Source: Adiantum capillus-veneris
Taxonomy: Eukaryota; Streptophyta; Polypodiopsida; Polypodiales; Pteridaceae
Reading direction: 5' to 3'
DNA length: 64,000 nucleotides
Assembly (NCBI GenBank): GCA_014529385.2
Contig: CM043968.1
Location: 24,492,513-24,556,512, forward strand
Position 1 is the stretch's first letter. The number at the start of each line of letters is the position of its first letter. Shown here piece by piece: positions 24,984-36,922 of this stretch. The position numbers were made by a program, and so were the translations under genes. The notes below the pieces were generated by a model. The model was given only the letters and a program-made list of their open reading frames with translations. It was not told where the DNA came from and made no database searches.

Positions 24984-25990
24984 TCATTGTATGCAATAGG
25001 CTTCAATTGGTTTGAGGTTTTTTTCAGGCTCTGGACATTCGTTCTTCCAATGGTCATCAGCGCCACAGTTATGACAATTTCCTGTTCTAGGCTTCATCAT
25101 GGGTCTTCCCATGGGAGGTCTGACACCTTGATTAGCTACATAGTACATTGGTGCGAGCTCTGGTGGAGCATAAGTCATGGTTTCCTCCATTGGTGGTGGA
25201 TGTGGACTATACCAATCTCCCTCTACCATTACTGTAGATGGATTAGGCTCTGCATAGGGTGTAACAGGCACTAATGCTTGTTCATCTATGACTCCTTCTG
25301 AGTGCATCTACTTTACAGGTACCGCATTATGTCTTGGATAAGGAGGTTGTTGTCCCAACACAGGTTGAGGTCTCTCCATACCCATTGGTGGTCTTTGAAC
25401 TTGAGCCATATTAGGCTGATATCTTTACATGGGTTGTCCATGGGGTCTCATGGGCACGTACAGAACATTCCCATCATACTTTGGTCTGAAGTAGCACTCG
25501 TGGGTCTCGTGGTTCGTCCATTCACCCTCGATTGCACACCATTTTTGTGGCTTGATTGGTTGTCCCTGTGGGGGTATCCCTTGTCTTGGTCCTCTCATAG
25601 GTGCTTTTTGCGTATTGTTCATCATGTCATTCATCCTTTTTAGCATATCTTCTATGGCTGAGAGTGGTGCCGCAACAACCGTTCCCTCTTGTGCTGGTTT
25701 TGTGGATGTTGTCTTCTCGCTTTGGTTATCCTTAGGGACATCCTATTCATTGAAGATCTCACAATTGTCTCCTAGGTCAATAGCATCAGACACACACGCC
25801 TCTAGGGTTGTATGCTCCATCTGGCAATGTATTGTTTCATTCGAGTTGCACAATCCCTAACAGACTCACCATGTTTGAAGATTATCCGAAGGTATCTTAT
25901 AAGTTCAAAAATTATACATTTGAAGATTCTAGATGGATGCAAGGAATACAGCTTAAGGATAGTATGAACCTTATCAATGCTTATAATACT
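24984..25990 (-). pseudogene. gag: gag, C-terminal part with CCHC zinc knuckle (copy B)
   Basis: On the minus strand a frame reading FELIRYLRIIFKHGESVRDC and ATRMKQYIARW (about 25925-25830) matches the retrotransposon gag core (ESVRDxATR). A frameshift and stops follow, then PMRGPRQGIPPQGQP, a WCAIEGEWTNHETHECYF Cys/His motif at about 25540, and a CX2CX4HX4C knuckle (CHNCGADDHWKNEC) at about 25075-25034. The N-terminal half of gag and the 5' LTR are missing, so the copy is truncated at about 25990. Confidence 0.8.
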
Positions 25991-27013
25991 GCACTAGAGT
26001 AAGCAAATGTAAATGCTTTCTAAATGAACAATGTTTTTATCTTATAAGACTAATCCTCTTTTGTGCACAAATTTAAATAGTATGCATGCTTAGAATGATG
26101 TTTGTGATGACGACGTCACTCAACTTTGGGAGTATGATATGGACTAAAGAGCAAACATGCTTGTGTCAGCTACGTCTCCCAAGCACCAAATGGACTAGTC
26201 ATCCATTCTAGAATGATGTTGCAGGGTGAAAAGGGATCCTCTACCCGCTAAGAAACGTAGACTAATGACTAAGACTTTATCTCTTCTACCTCATAGTCGA
26301 GGACGACTATGATTTCAAGAGAGAGGTAATGGCATAAAATCTAATATCTAACCAACCCAAATGATTTTCTCATATTAAACTGATCATTCAATGTGGGAGA
26401 ATAGACGGGAACAAGGATTAAAATATAGACATGTGCTTATGGATCTATCTCAGCACAAGGCCAAGGTTAAAGGGGTCCAAATGAGAGATGATATGTTAAA
26501 GAGCAATGCTACCTAATGGAGCTTAAATACCTTAGGGTTATCTTCATCAAAGACCTCCAAAAGTTAGTGTTAAAAAGTCCTCTGATCTTATGCAAGCTAG
26601 GGCTGAGACCTTGAGGTGGAAATCCTACCCAAGCATGAGGTGCTTGTCGGCTTGCTAAGTGTTAGTGGGAACCTTGCCCAAAAGCTTGAGGTGTTTCTCG
26701 CATGCTTAAATGACTAAGGTTCTTGATGTATTCAATTCAAAGATAAACTCTCAAGAGGCATCAACATTTCTATGCTTGATTGACTAAGTGCTTGAAGTAT
26801 TCAATTCAAACCAAATGACTTAAGAAGCATAAAAGACACATGTTCAAATGATCCTCCACATGTGGTCCTCATGATGTGCTTGAATGCTATTGGATAGGTT
26901 TTAAAGGGGTCCAATAAGAATATATATACATAAAAATAAATAGTTAAGTTCTTTCTCTCAAAGAGGAAAAAGAGGACACATGTCCAAATAAAATAATTAA
27001 ATAATACAAGAGA
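25991..27013. other. Intergenic right of copy B, no gene recognised
   Basis: AT-rich, no supported frame and no LTR-like match to family 1. Two direct repeats of a GACTAAG...TATTCAATTCAAA motif start at about 26703 and 26773. A TATATATACATAAAA stretch lies at about 26921. Confidence 0.5.
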
Positions 27014-27084
27014 GGGGGGGGGGGGGGGGGGACCAAGCATGAGAGGGGGGTATACTCTCCCACACACACACACACACACACACA
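27014..27084. repeat. G18 homopolymer and (CA)n microsatellite
   Basis: Eighteen G at 27014-27031, a second G6 run at about 27045, then a CA run at 27060-27084. Confidence 0.95.
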
Positions 27085-27261
27085 TTCTCTCATTGTGTGG
27101 AGTGCAAAGTGCAAGAGCTCCATCTCCTTCTCCACGTTTGTTGAGAAGTGGAGAGCTTACACCAACACTCTTAGCTATGGAATGCAAATTCAACCAAGAG
27201 CCATGCTTCAATGCTTAAGCTTCCATCTTCATCATCTTCATTACTATGCTATTATGCTATG

Positions 27262-27633
27262 CTAAGCAAGAAGAGTGATGATAAGTGAGGAACTATTTCT
27301 TTCTCCTATGGATGATTCTTCTTTCTCTTCCCTACCCTCATGCCCCGCTAGCTCTCTCCACCTTCGAAGGTGTTTGAGGATTTGGAACTGAGGCTTGGGA
27401 TAGTTAATGTTTTTTGCAAAGTTTATGTTAAGCTCGTGATGCATGAAACTTTCCATCTTCATAGCATCACTGAGGTCACAAGGAACACAAATATTGTATT
27501 GTAACAAGTCTCTCTTGATGGGAGAATCTATAATACAAACGCCTTTTGGAGGGGGGACCGGCTCCAAGTAAATCCGGTCCTCAACTATTGTCATGTTCTC
27601 TAATACTCTCTCTCTTGCAAAAGTATTGTTCAT
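27262..27633 (-). other. Unrecognised 123-codon open frame
   Basis: The frame has a protein-like composition in its first 90 residues (EDRIYLEPVPPPKGVCIIDS, LLQYNICVPCDLSDAMKM, NYPKPQFQILKHLRRW), then becomes Glu/Ser-rich. No family is recognised and no promoter is evident. It may be a remnant of an element or gene. Confidence 0.25.
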
Positions 27634-28443
27634 GCCAATTTAATTGAGTACTATGTTTATGTTTCTACCATCAATTAAGTTCACCCTCTATGTTCTCAAA
27701 GTAATCTCACAAAAATGCTCACTCTAATTCTCTTAATTCTGCTATTCTCAAAGTTCATAGGCCATTTCCATTACATGAAGTGAGTGGATGGATACAAAGT
27801 GTTCAAGTTGAGGATCATGCCAGTGCTTTTGGATCGTCAATCGGAGCTCAGATGGGCAAGTTATGGCTAGTTGAAGATTTGTTGCAGACCGAGTACATGT
27901 CAACTTGACCGCATCGGAAGGTGTGCCACCACTAGGTGATTTTTGGACCTTTCCAAAGCTTGAGATGATAGTGTGTGATGTATGAAGCCAGTGGGAATTG
28001 ACGGCATGTCAATCAAGGTCATAGGCAGCAAGATATTCCAAGTGGAAGTAGAGTGCTATTGCCAGAGAGAAGGTAGCAGGTGTTTTTTTCATTTTTTGCG
28101 GCCTCAATTGGTGGCCATGGCAAAGTTGAAGTACGACAGGGTTTGCAAGAGATGAAGTCGGTGGTGTGGAGCTTTTGTTCGGGTTTTGCGGCTTGACCAT
28201 TGGGTCTTGGAGCAATGAGCAACAGCATCTGAAAGTTGGATCAAAAAGTGGTGTGTACAATCTCCACCTAGTAGCATGACAAAGTATAGCCAATGCTCAC
28301 ACCAACTTCCATAACCATGCTCTCCTTGCACAACTATCACACTCCCTGCACTCCCTCACATGTATTCTATGTTCATTTTGCCTAAACACGTGCCCATAGT
28401 CTCCAACCTAAGTGCATTATTTGTACACCAAGCTATAGCTCTC
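27634..28443. other. Intergenic, no gene recognised
   Basis: Only short overlapping frames without a domain. Nothing repeat-like was noted. Confidence 0.4.
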
Positions 28444-28447
28444 TTAG

Positions 28448-29572
28448 CACTAGTCTGGTAACCCAACAGGACATAAAAGTGTCCTTTCAAGATTTTGGAA
28501 AATTTTTCCAAAACCATAGTAGATCCACTCATTTTGAAAAATCCCTTTATGAGCTTACAGTTCAAAGACTTAAAATTTCCCGTTAACTTCAATGGTTTGG
28601 TGGTCAAAACATATGGTTACTTTTGCCTCACTATTTTTTTTGGCAAAAAAATAGGTACAAAAAGTATGCATTCTTTGTCATTCTGCGGACCTATCATCAA
28701 CGTTTCTATAGTCACGCTCAATACAGATACTATATACATATTTTCTTAGTTTCCTTTGAGCTTTTGCATCCAAAAGGATCCATGGAGTCTGTCAAAAGAA
28801 TAATGGATCTCTTACTAAGTGGAACCTTGGAAGCAAAGATGAAGTGCTAAATACAGCAAACATGAAAAATTTGGGTTTAGCATTATGATCTCAGGAATCC
28901 CATAGAACCTACTCAATATCTAGTCAAATTTATAGTTTATGACTAGATATTGTTACTACCTACAAAATACACACAATTAGCCTAACAAACTAGCAATATT
29001 GAGAAAGCTACACTTGCTACACTAAAATGTCTTGTATTCTTTAGGAATCATAAAACTCAACCATCATCATATACTATGCTATATAGCATATTAGGTCCCC
29101 CAAAACTCAAGGAAGATTAGCTTTATGTTATACATGATCTTACACAATCAAAATTGCATTTGCATATCAAAAAAGGCACCAAAAAAATCATAAAAGTGAT
29201 AATTTTGGCCAAAAAACTAGTTCTCCCTAGAAGTTTCAAAACATATTCAGAACTAGATATACTTATCCTCTAGCAGTCTAAACCACAAACATGAAGTTTA
29301 GAGCGGTATAGTTGCAAAAGAAAAAATAAATAAAAAACAGGACCTGTTTTTTCATACATTTTAGGTTCAAAAATGTTGTGCAAAAGTATGGTTAATGGTG
29401 AGATCGATACTCCAAAAAAATGTCAAGTTTTTTTCAGCTCATAAGGCAACTTTTGGATGTATAGCACCTACAAATTAATTTTCATACTCTTCAAATAATT
29501 CAAGAAAATTGGTCACTTAACAAGACACAAAAGTGTCCAAGGACTTAAAAGTGTCATGTTACCAGTCTAGTG
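28448..29572 (-). mobile_element. Non-autonomous DNA transposon with CACTAG termini, copy 1 (1125 bp)
   Basis: The left end reads CACTAGTCTGGTAAC and the right end is its near-exact inverse (GTTACCAGTCTAGTG up to one base). Flanks are TTAG on the left and TTAA on the right, consistent with a TTAA target duplication with one change. Just inside both ends are GGACA...TGTCC inverted motifs. The interior matches the reverse complement of 35581-36918, which has the same ends. No transposase frame is present. TTAA targets suggest piggyBac-type integration, whereas CAC termini with 4-bp duplications recall Chapaev-type CMC elements. I cannot decide between them. The strand is given relative to copy 2. 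Confidence 0.8.
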
Positions 29573-29576
29573 TTAA

Positions 29577-30431
29577 GCCTTTTTACTGCATGTTTCAACA
29601 ATCCACCTTTCTTCTACAGGCATTCTAAGTCCTACTACCGGTTCAAGTGCAGGTGTATTGGCTGGGGTTCAAAGTGCTATGCATAATGTAGCTTTATGCC
29701 AAGCTTCCATAAGCAAGCAATTGGATTAGAGTGATAAAGAAAAAAATTTGTTGCTAGTTTCTATCAAAACACATTCAATAGAATAGCTTATGAGGACATA
29801 CAAGAAGTTTTCTACATTGTCACATGTGTTAAAAGGTCATAGATACAGCCAAGTGTCCACAACTTTGTCTTGGAGCTTGCTATACCAATAGAACAACCTC
29901 AGCCTTACAATCCAATACTTATGCTTACAAATATCCTACGCATAGATCACACAAAATGAAAGTGATTACAGCTAAAGAGCACCAAGAAAATGTTCAATCT
30001 TGACATGCCTGACTAAGAATTCCATCATTGTCATAGAACTTCCAAAGAAGCAACATACAAACAATTGTCATCAAACTTCGAGAAAACAAATCTACAAACA
30101 CTGTAGTAATTGAAAAGATTTGGAAAAAATCCATCTATCGATGTCTTTGAAATATAAACCATAGTCACCTAGAACGAGAAACGGGAACAAAATCAACAAA
30201 GCCATCAAAGATGAAAACGGTTTGCTCACTTCACTACAATAGTTTCAAAATGGAGATATATATGTATATTATGTATAAAACATTTTAAACTCCCCAAAGA
30301 AACGACAAAACAAAAACGAGGAATCGGGGACTTTGGAATCGGAGTTTCTGATCCGGTAGACCCCGAAGCGGAGTTTCATTGTAGCTATGATATCAACAGG
30401 GACATGAATCAAATCAAACCATCGACATAGA
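29577..30431. other. Intergenic, no gene recognised
   Basis: AT-rich, short frames only. No domain or repeat terminus noted. Confidence 0.45.
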
Positions 30432-30643
30432 TCACTTGATTAGCCCATGAACTAAAAAGGTTGAAGTGTCTGCAAGCATGGAGTGGATGATGGGCGAAGG
30501 AGTGAGCACATTCCCAAAGCACTTTAGCATTGATTTATCCTCTTGGACGTTTGCAATGATTGATAAGTTTGTTCGGCCACATTGAACTTGCTCCTCACTG
30601 ACAATCCGATGTGCCTTGTTGTAATCAAGGTCTTTGGCCATGT
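30432..30643 (-). pseudogene. Possible last exon of the kinase-like pseudogene (C-lobe)
   Basis: On the minus strand an acceptor-like GTTTGTTTTGTAG ends at 30644 and is followed by an open segment (MAKDLDYNKAHRIVSEEQVQ, then NVLTPSPIIHSMLADTSTFL). The P-x(5)-H-S-M-L-A-D pattern resembles the end of a kinase C-lobe (usually C..P..RP.M..V). It lies about 340 bp downstream of the main kinase remnant on the same strand. Assignment to that gene is an inference. Confidence 0.35.
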
Positions 30644-30984
30644 CTACAAAACAAACACCAAAATTAAGAGCACAAGTAAAACCAACCATAAAGTTCAATC
30701 AAGTTGAGATTGCCACTTAAATCAATTTAAAGACGATGACATAAATTTCACTTAATCCACCTTCGATAGTATAATGGCAACTTCAACTTAATGAAAATAC
30801 CCTAAACTATCACTTAAACCATGATGTGACACTTAAATTACCGTTAAATTAACAACATAATAACAATTTTAACTCAAAAATGAGGCTTGTATTCATTCGT
30901 CTTTCGGTCGTAGATGAGAAGAAGGTACAATAATTATGCCAATTGTGTGGGATCATTTATACATAGCAACAAGAATGCAATTAA

Positions 30985-31910
30985 GTATGCACTTCAAAAC
31001 CCAACATAGAGAATATACATCCGTAGCTTTAGAGAAGGGAGGAGGGTTAGTGGAGATGCACTCGGGGGCAAGCCAAGGGTAGTCTCAATTGTGATTGTTT
31101 TGACATTCAAAAACCAGATTTGTTAGCTTTGGAAATGTCTTTATAGTAAAAAATAAGGTAGAAGTGCATCAATATGTAATGCCACAATATACACCCTTGT
31201 CAGAAAAATACAACATGATGTTGCGAGGGTGAAGGTTGGTGTGGAAAAAATCATGATGATATAGATACTTCAAAGTTTGTAGAAGCTGATTGACAATGTG
31301 TAAAATTTTGTCTTGGAAACGCTTTATACTTCCAACTGTCTACAAAAACTCCTTAAAGGCAAGATTGCTTCCATTAGAGTGACATTCATGTATCCATTGC
31401 TCCACATGGCCACCATTCCAATACTTGACAATAAGCATTGGCCGTGGAGAGTTTCACACGATGCCAAGTGGCAAAATCATGCCTCAGTGCTGGATATTTA
31501 AATACATAGCTTCTTCCATGGCTTGTTGTGTTGCAGTTTGCCCATGTCGCTAGATCTTGAATACTTTAGCTACATACACAAGATCTATGAAAGCATGATG
31601 TAGTATACAAACTTGCTTTATGTATGCCTATCTGCCTTCTTGGAGTTGGGGAGCTTGCAAGTAGAAAACATGGCAGTCTTGTAGGAGATACAACACTAGA
31701 GGATGAAAGCTTTGGTCTAGTGCTCTCACTTCTGCACGGCCAGGCTTTGTAGCAACGATGGAGGGTTAAGTGGTAGTCGTTTTTTCTGCCTCAGTGATTG
31801 GCTCGGTAGGATTGACCACTCTTTGTATTTTGTTGGGGCCTTGTAGCTTGACCCTCCCTTTCATTTTTGCATGTAATTGATGGACTAACTGCATCCATTC
31901 GCACACTACC
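30985..31910 (-). pseudogene. Protein kinase domain pseudogene
   Basis: One frame on the minus strand, interrupted by about six stops, carries kinase landmarks in order: VYVAKVFKI near 31570 (the VAIK-type lysine), PMLIVKYWNGGHVEQWI near 31440, a degenerate catalytic loop HTNLHPRNIM at 31244-31215 (normally HRDLKPxN), then after a small gap YPWLAPEC at about 31078-31060 (the APE motif) and FSKATDVYSL at about 31040-31011 (the DVWS motif). The catalytic Asp of HRD is Asn or absent and no DFG is visible, so it is inactive as well as broken. The upstream part (31905-31620) has a helical, unrecognised segment. Splice-like junctions suggest a decayed genomic gene rather than a processed copy. Confidence 0.7.
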
Positions 31911-31944
31911 GAGAGAGAGAGTGTACATCAGGGTTTTATAAAGC

Positions 31945-32170
31945 ATCAAAATCAATCAAGATTTGTCCCAAAGTTTGCTTGACAAGTCTCCGCATTTGAT
32001 CGCTAGTGAAAATTTTAATGTCAAATGATACTGTGGAGAATGATTGTTGTAATCGCTCAAAGCGATGTTTTGTCAAAGTATTGAAAAAATCATAAAAAAT
32101 GGAAGGCTCTTTAGACTCAAAACATCGACATAATTGCTTCTCTTTTTAGCACCATGTAGATAACAAACAA
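31945..32170 (-). pseudogene. Possible 5' exon of the kinase-like pseudogene
   Basis: The minus-strand frame EKQLCRCFESKEPSIFYDFF followed by RFERLQQSFSTVSFDIKIF and RRLVKQTLGQILIDFDAL runs into the kinase-like frame after one frame change. It looks helical and protein-like, but I do not recognise a family. A CTAAAAAG acceptor-like site stands at its start. Confidence 0.4.
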
Positions 32171-33261
32171 TAGCTTTAGTGACGGATTTTTGATGCGCTC
32201 GTGATAACTTCATCCCTTACATGACTATTAAAACAAGTAAAAGTATATTATAAAAGGATAAACAATTCAGACATGTTAAATATGCAAACATGTTGCCTAA
32301 TATCAATGTAAAATATTTAGATATGCAAAGATGATAGAAAAACTTGAAGTTAATGATTTGTTTTATTAAATGAAATTAAAAAATTCAACAAATGTGATTT
32401 TTGAATAAGAAATTATCATCGATAAATCTACTATCATTTTATCTTTAATGCACTATAAGATAAAATTTTCAAACACAGACCAGTAGAAGTTTACGTCAAG
32501 TAAAAGTAGCCCTATTGTGTGAGCTAATAGCTCTAACACAAGAGTGGACACTACTGTTTGAATGATTGAAAGATTAAACAATCAACCTAGTCATTGTTGA
32601 AGTGTGAGAACAAAGTCTCTAACACAGCACAATAGCCAACCAATTAATCAACACATCTAGAAAATGCTACCTGACATAGTAGCAAGTAACATGTAGAGAG
32701 TATATATCTTTGCTCCCCTATTGTAAGACAGTGATGAAAAGAGAAGCGAAGCTTCAACTTATAGTCTTCTTCTCTTTGCACAAAAATTGAAGCATGCAAA
32801 TCTTGTTCGAGTGTTTCATTGTAGAGCCATGACAATGATTTTGAAAGTAGCCATCAACCTGGCCTTAGCTACGGCTACATGGACCACTCTACCTTGCAAC
32901 GCCAACCCCTTCTAGCCATCTTTGAAGCCACAACATTCTCTACCTCTTGCTCATGCTCATGATTGCAATCATAACATGTTGTGAAAAAATATGTAATGGT
33001 CAAGAAGGCAATTGCTACTCTCATGTGTAAATTATGCAAGCAACAAATCCACTTAGGTAGTGATGGCTGTTTTCAGATATGGAATTCCATCATAAGTTCA
33101 TGGATGTATTGTGATTTTAGTGAGCCCAGAAAAAAAGTGGCCATCCCTATGGCTACATATTTTAATCTCCATTCCCTCCACCAACCTTCTCTTTGCTCTA
33201 TATGCAAGGCTATGAAACTGGCATTCTCCTCCACCAGGAAGGAGTTGCTGGAGAATCTATT

Positions 33262-33262
<1 letters not shown>
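32171..33262. other. Intergenic, no gene recognised
   Basis: AT-rich left half. On the right a 151-codon + frame (32981-33436) runs into a CT array and has no recognised domain. Confidence 0.4.

Positions 33263-33343
<81 letters not shown>
33263..33343. repeat. (CT)n microsatellite
   Basis: About 40 uninterrupted units. Confidence 0.98.
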
Positions 33344-33345
<2 letters not shown>

Positions 33346-33685
33346 TTTCCTTGTGCGCATACCCTTGCAATGCTGCACAGACATAACCATGATTTTGGAC
33401 TTCACATTCCCAAGCATGATTGTTACTTTCGATTGACCTTCCCTCAATATGTGCATGCATGGTTAGAGTGAAACAAATTGCATTTGATGATGAACAAAGA
33501 CAAGATCAACACATAGCAACATTTCTAGCATTAGCAATAGCACACTTTGGCATTACCATTGGTTTAATAGAGCAAAACCATTTTCTTTAATAAACAAAAC
33601 CATTTTGCATTACCGTTGATTCATTAAAGAAAAACCATTTGCCTACATAGGGCCATGCCGACACATTATAGAGGTTTGAGTGAGT

Positions 33686-33690
<5 letters not shown>

Positions 33691-33765
<75 letters not shown>
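33691..33765. repeat. (GA)n microsatellite
   Basis: About 37 units, preceded by a (TGAG)n stub. It is inverted relative to the CT array at 33903. Confidence 0.98.
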
Positions 33766-33767
<2 letters not shown>

Positions 33768-33900
33768 AATTATCTCTAACCCTGATCATGCAAGCAAGGT
33801 GATGAAAGAAGGGGCAAGACGTCCTGAAAAAGTGCACAAAAAGAAGTACATACAACATCCACATGACGAGAGAGTCAAATGAGAGTAGCATTGTCACTGG

Positions 33901-34011
<111 letters not shown>

Positions 34012-34589
34012 AACGCGCGCACACACATGCTACTCTCTCTCTCGAACGCACGCACACACATGCTACTCCTTTACCTACCAGGCCTAGTGCCTCTTCAACT
34101 CCTTAGGCATCACCTCCTCATGTCGATTGACCTCTTGGCTACTCACCACCTCGCTCCCCAGTTGTTGCCATGTGGAACATGTGAAAAGGCTTATCCATAA
34201 TAAAGTAGAATAGACTACAATTGTATACCAAACTTTGGGTTACATGAGATGGAGGATGGGCATGCGTCATTTTTGTCGCGTCAAATTTCAATACAAAGCC
34301 TAGCAAAAATAACCAAAGAGCTTGCAAAATCATTTGTTGATGCATCTCTAATGCTCTACGCGGACTCCTGCTTGGTATGGCCACCATAGCTTGAGGCGTA
34401 AGAGATTTCCCGGCTGTGTAGTGTGAATTGGAATCCTTATTGCTCACCTATAAGTGGCTCACAACGCCTAGGCTAGCCCCCATTGATTTCTAGCTCGCGA
34501 TGATCTGACTCCCCTCCCTACCGCTTGAGTGCGCAATGGTAGCAACAAAGAGTGCCTGCCCGTCTCTCTCTCTCCCCCATTCTCTATGT

Positions 34590-34773
34590 TGCGATAGGAC
34601 GTTGGGACACTGGCGAGGAGTCTCATCGAGTTTTCACCTTATGCCCTCGTCAAGTGCGAAAGAGTGAGTACCACACTCTACTTGAGTGCTCAACTTTTGA
34701 CCACATTAGGTCCTCTTTTCCCCATATATTCAGCCATGAGCTCTCCCTACATACCTTCCTCTCCCAACCATGA
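34590..34773 (+). pseudogene. Non-LTR retrotransposon (LINE)-like C-terminal fragment
   Basis: The frame reads IGRWDTGEESHRVFTLCPRQ, then SEYHTLLECSTFDHIRSSF and PHIF. The Cys-x(n)-EYHxLLxC-x(n)-IR pattern is typical of the Cys/His segment after the RT domain of LINE ORF2 proteins. No RT motifs are found upstream, so only a shard remains. Flanking sequence has two similar GCTAG...GATTTC(T/C)AGC stretches, at about 34470-34520 and 35020-35080. Confidence 0.45.
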
Positions 34774-35576
34774 TGCGGACTCTCTTATTGGCGACGCTCA
34801 TTTCAGCCATTTTTGAGCATTGAGAGTCATGTATGACCTCCACTCACACCACGTGACATGTTCATTTGGTCCCAGAGGAAATTCTATACCATTAATGTGG
34901 CCTCCCATGGAATATTTTTTACCACTTTTGAACTTTTGGTTTGACCTCCGAGGACGATAATAGAAATCTCTCTCTCTCTCTCTCTCATCTTCACTTGCTA
35001 CCTGTAAGCGGCTCCGGCTCACGATGCGCTAGCTAGTCCTCCGCTGATTTCCAGCTTGCGATGATCCTGCTCCCCTCCATGTTAATTTTGCCTCAGGATG
35101 TCACCTTTTCACCTCAGTTTCCTTACTTATTGCCATGTGTCATGGCCTGAATACTCCCTTCCATAATAGAGTAAATAGAAAGTAGTCTATTGCAAAGGTT
35201 TCAAAATCGTGAACGAAACATGGTTGAGCCTAACCCCCCATGCCAATCCCTTCCACTATAATGTCATGCTTACCCCACGCACAATCAGAGGAGCTAGAAC
35301 ATTGCATTAAAAATCTTGAAAAAACTCATAATTCTAATCCCCAACACATTTCTATGGTAAACACAATGGCTTTGACATAGCCATGGCACTAGAGTCACAC
35401 TAGGTAAAGGGAGTGGAAAACATCCTCCACATTGAGATGTATTGTCACCAAGAGAGGAATAACAATGAGGTCCTTAGAAGCCACTACACTCAAGACAATG
35501 AGTGCCATTTCGGGACTTTGAAGAGGGTAATCGTGATTTTTGGATAAGACTTGGGCTGTTTTGAGTCGAACACCTT
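34774..35576. other. Intergenic with short (CT)10
   Basis: A (CT)10 lies at 34967-34986. An imperfect copy of the 34445-34520 sequence lies at about 35001-35080. No gene recognised. Confidence 0.4.
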
Positions 35577-35580
35577 TAAC

Positions 35581-36918
35581 ACTAGGTTGGTAATGGGACA
35601 CTTTTATGTCCTGGGACACTTTTATGTCCTGTTAAGTGACCATTTTCCTTGAATTATGTCAAGAGTTTCAAAATGTATTTTGAGGTGCTATCTAACTAGA
35701 AAGTTGTCTCATGAGCTGAAAAAAACTCGACATTTTTTTGGAATATCAATTCCATCTTTAACCTTGTCCTTGCACAACATTTCACAACCTAAACTGTGTG
35801 AAAAAACGGGTCCTATTTTTGGCTTTTTTCAACTTTTTGCAACTATACCACTCTAGAATTCATTTTTGTGAGGTCTATAATGCTAGAGAACTATCTTTAG
35901 TAGGCCTCAACATGTCCTGATGCTTCTAGGGAGAAATAAATATTAAAGTTGTAAGTTATGACCAAATTACAAAAATTGTCAAATCCTGTTTTTTAGCCAA
36001 TTTTAGCCCTTCTCTAATTTTTTTGGTGGATTTCATGATATCCAAATGCATTTTTTATTTTCTATGTCACATATTGTAACATAAAGCTAATATTCCTTCA
36101 GTTCTGGGGCACCTAGTACCCTATTTTGCATAGTATACAACGATGGTTGATTTTTTCAATTATAGAAGAAAACGAAACATTCTAGTATATCAAGTATAGC
36201 TTTTTCATTATTGTTAGTTTCTTGTGACAACTACATGTATTTTGTAGGTAGTAACCATATCTAGTCATAAGGATCAAATTTGGCTAGATATTGAATAGTT
36301 TCTATGGGATTCTACAACTCATAATGTTGAACCCAGTTTTTTCATGTTTGCTGTATTTAGCACTTCATCTTTGTCCCCAAGATTCCCCTTGGTAAGAGAT
36401 GTATTATTCTTTTGACATGCTCCATGGCTCCTTATGAACATAAAGGACAATAGGGAACTAAGAAAACATGCATATATTATTTGTATTGAGCATGGCTATA
36501 GAAACTTTGATGATAGGTTTGCAGAATGGTAAAAATTCAACTTTTTTGTACCTATTTATTTTGGCAAAACAAAAAATAGTGAGCGAGAAGCAATCATATG
36601 TTCTAATCACCAACCCATTGAAGTTAACTAGGGAATTTATCTCAAGTCCTACAAAAATCCCTAATCTTATTTTTATGCAACAAAATGTAAGAAATTATTG
36701 TTTTGATGAAAATGCACTGGTCCATCAACTTTGGAGGCTTGGTGTGACCAAAAGATGAGAAATTTTACAAGTTTCTTATTTTTTACATGTGTAGTAGGCC
36801 TTGAACTATAACCTCATGAAAGGATTTTACAAAATGAGTGGATCTACTATGGTTTTGGAGGTTTTTTTCAAAACCCTGAAAGGACACTTTTATGTCCTGT
36901 TAGGTTACCAACCTAGTG
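35581..36918 (+). mobile_element. Non-autonomous DNA transposon with CACTAG termini, copy 2 (1338 bp)
   Basis: The left terminus is CACTAGGTTGGTAA and the right terminus TTACCAACCTAGTG is its exact inverse over 14 bp. Both flanks are TTAA (35577-35580 and 36919-36922), a perfect 4-bp target duplication. Subterminal GGACACTTTTATGTCC-type inverted motifs occur twice at the left and once at the right. The interior matches copy 1 (28448-29572) in reverse orientation, with different indels. No transposase. Confidence 0.85.
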
Positions 36919-36922
36919 TTAA

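Larger units (their letters stand above)
11670..25990 (-). mobile_element. Family-1 Ty3/gypsy-like LTR retrotransposon, copy B, 5'-truncated
   Basis: Read on the minus strand from about 25990: gag with a zinc knuckle, gag-pol linker, protease 1 (DSGAG), RT, RNase H, two tandem HHCC-like modules, integrase core and C-terminal domain, protease-like domain 2 (DTGAR), basic tail, 2.2-kb spacer, third ORF, polypurine tract and LTR. The 5' LTR and the first part of gag are missing: no match to the LTR end is seen right of 26000. About 14.3 kb remains, so the intact element would be unusually long, roughly 16-17 kb if gag and a 5' LTR are added. Many stops and frameshifts show it is inactive. Confidence 0.88.

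Noticed and set aside
24166..25860. Several + strand open frames opposite gag and the gag-pol linker
   Set aside because: They are antisense shadows of the minus-strand retroelement frames.
26900..27260. TATA-like and poly-G/CA region as an LTR of copy B
   Set aside because: No similarity to the family-1 LTR ends and no primer site next to it.
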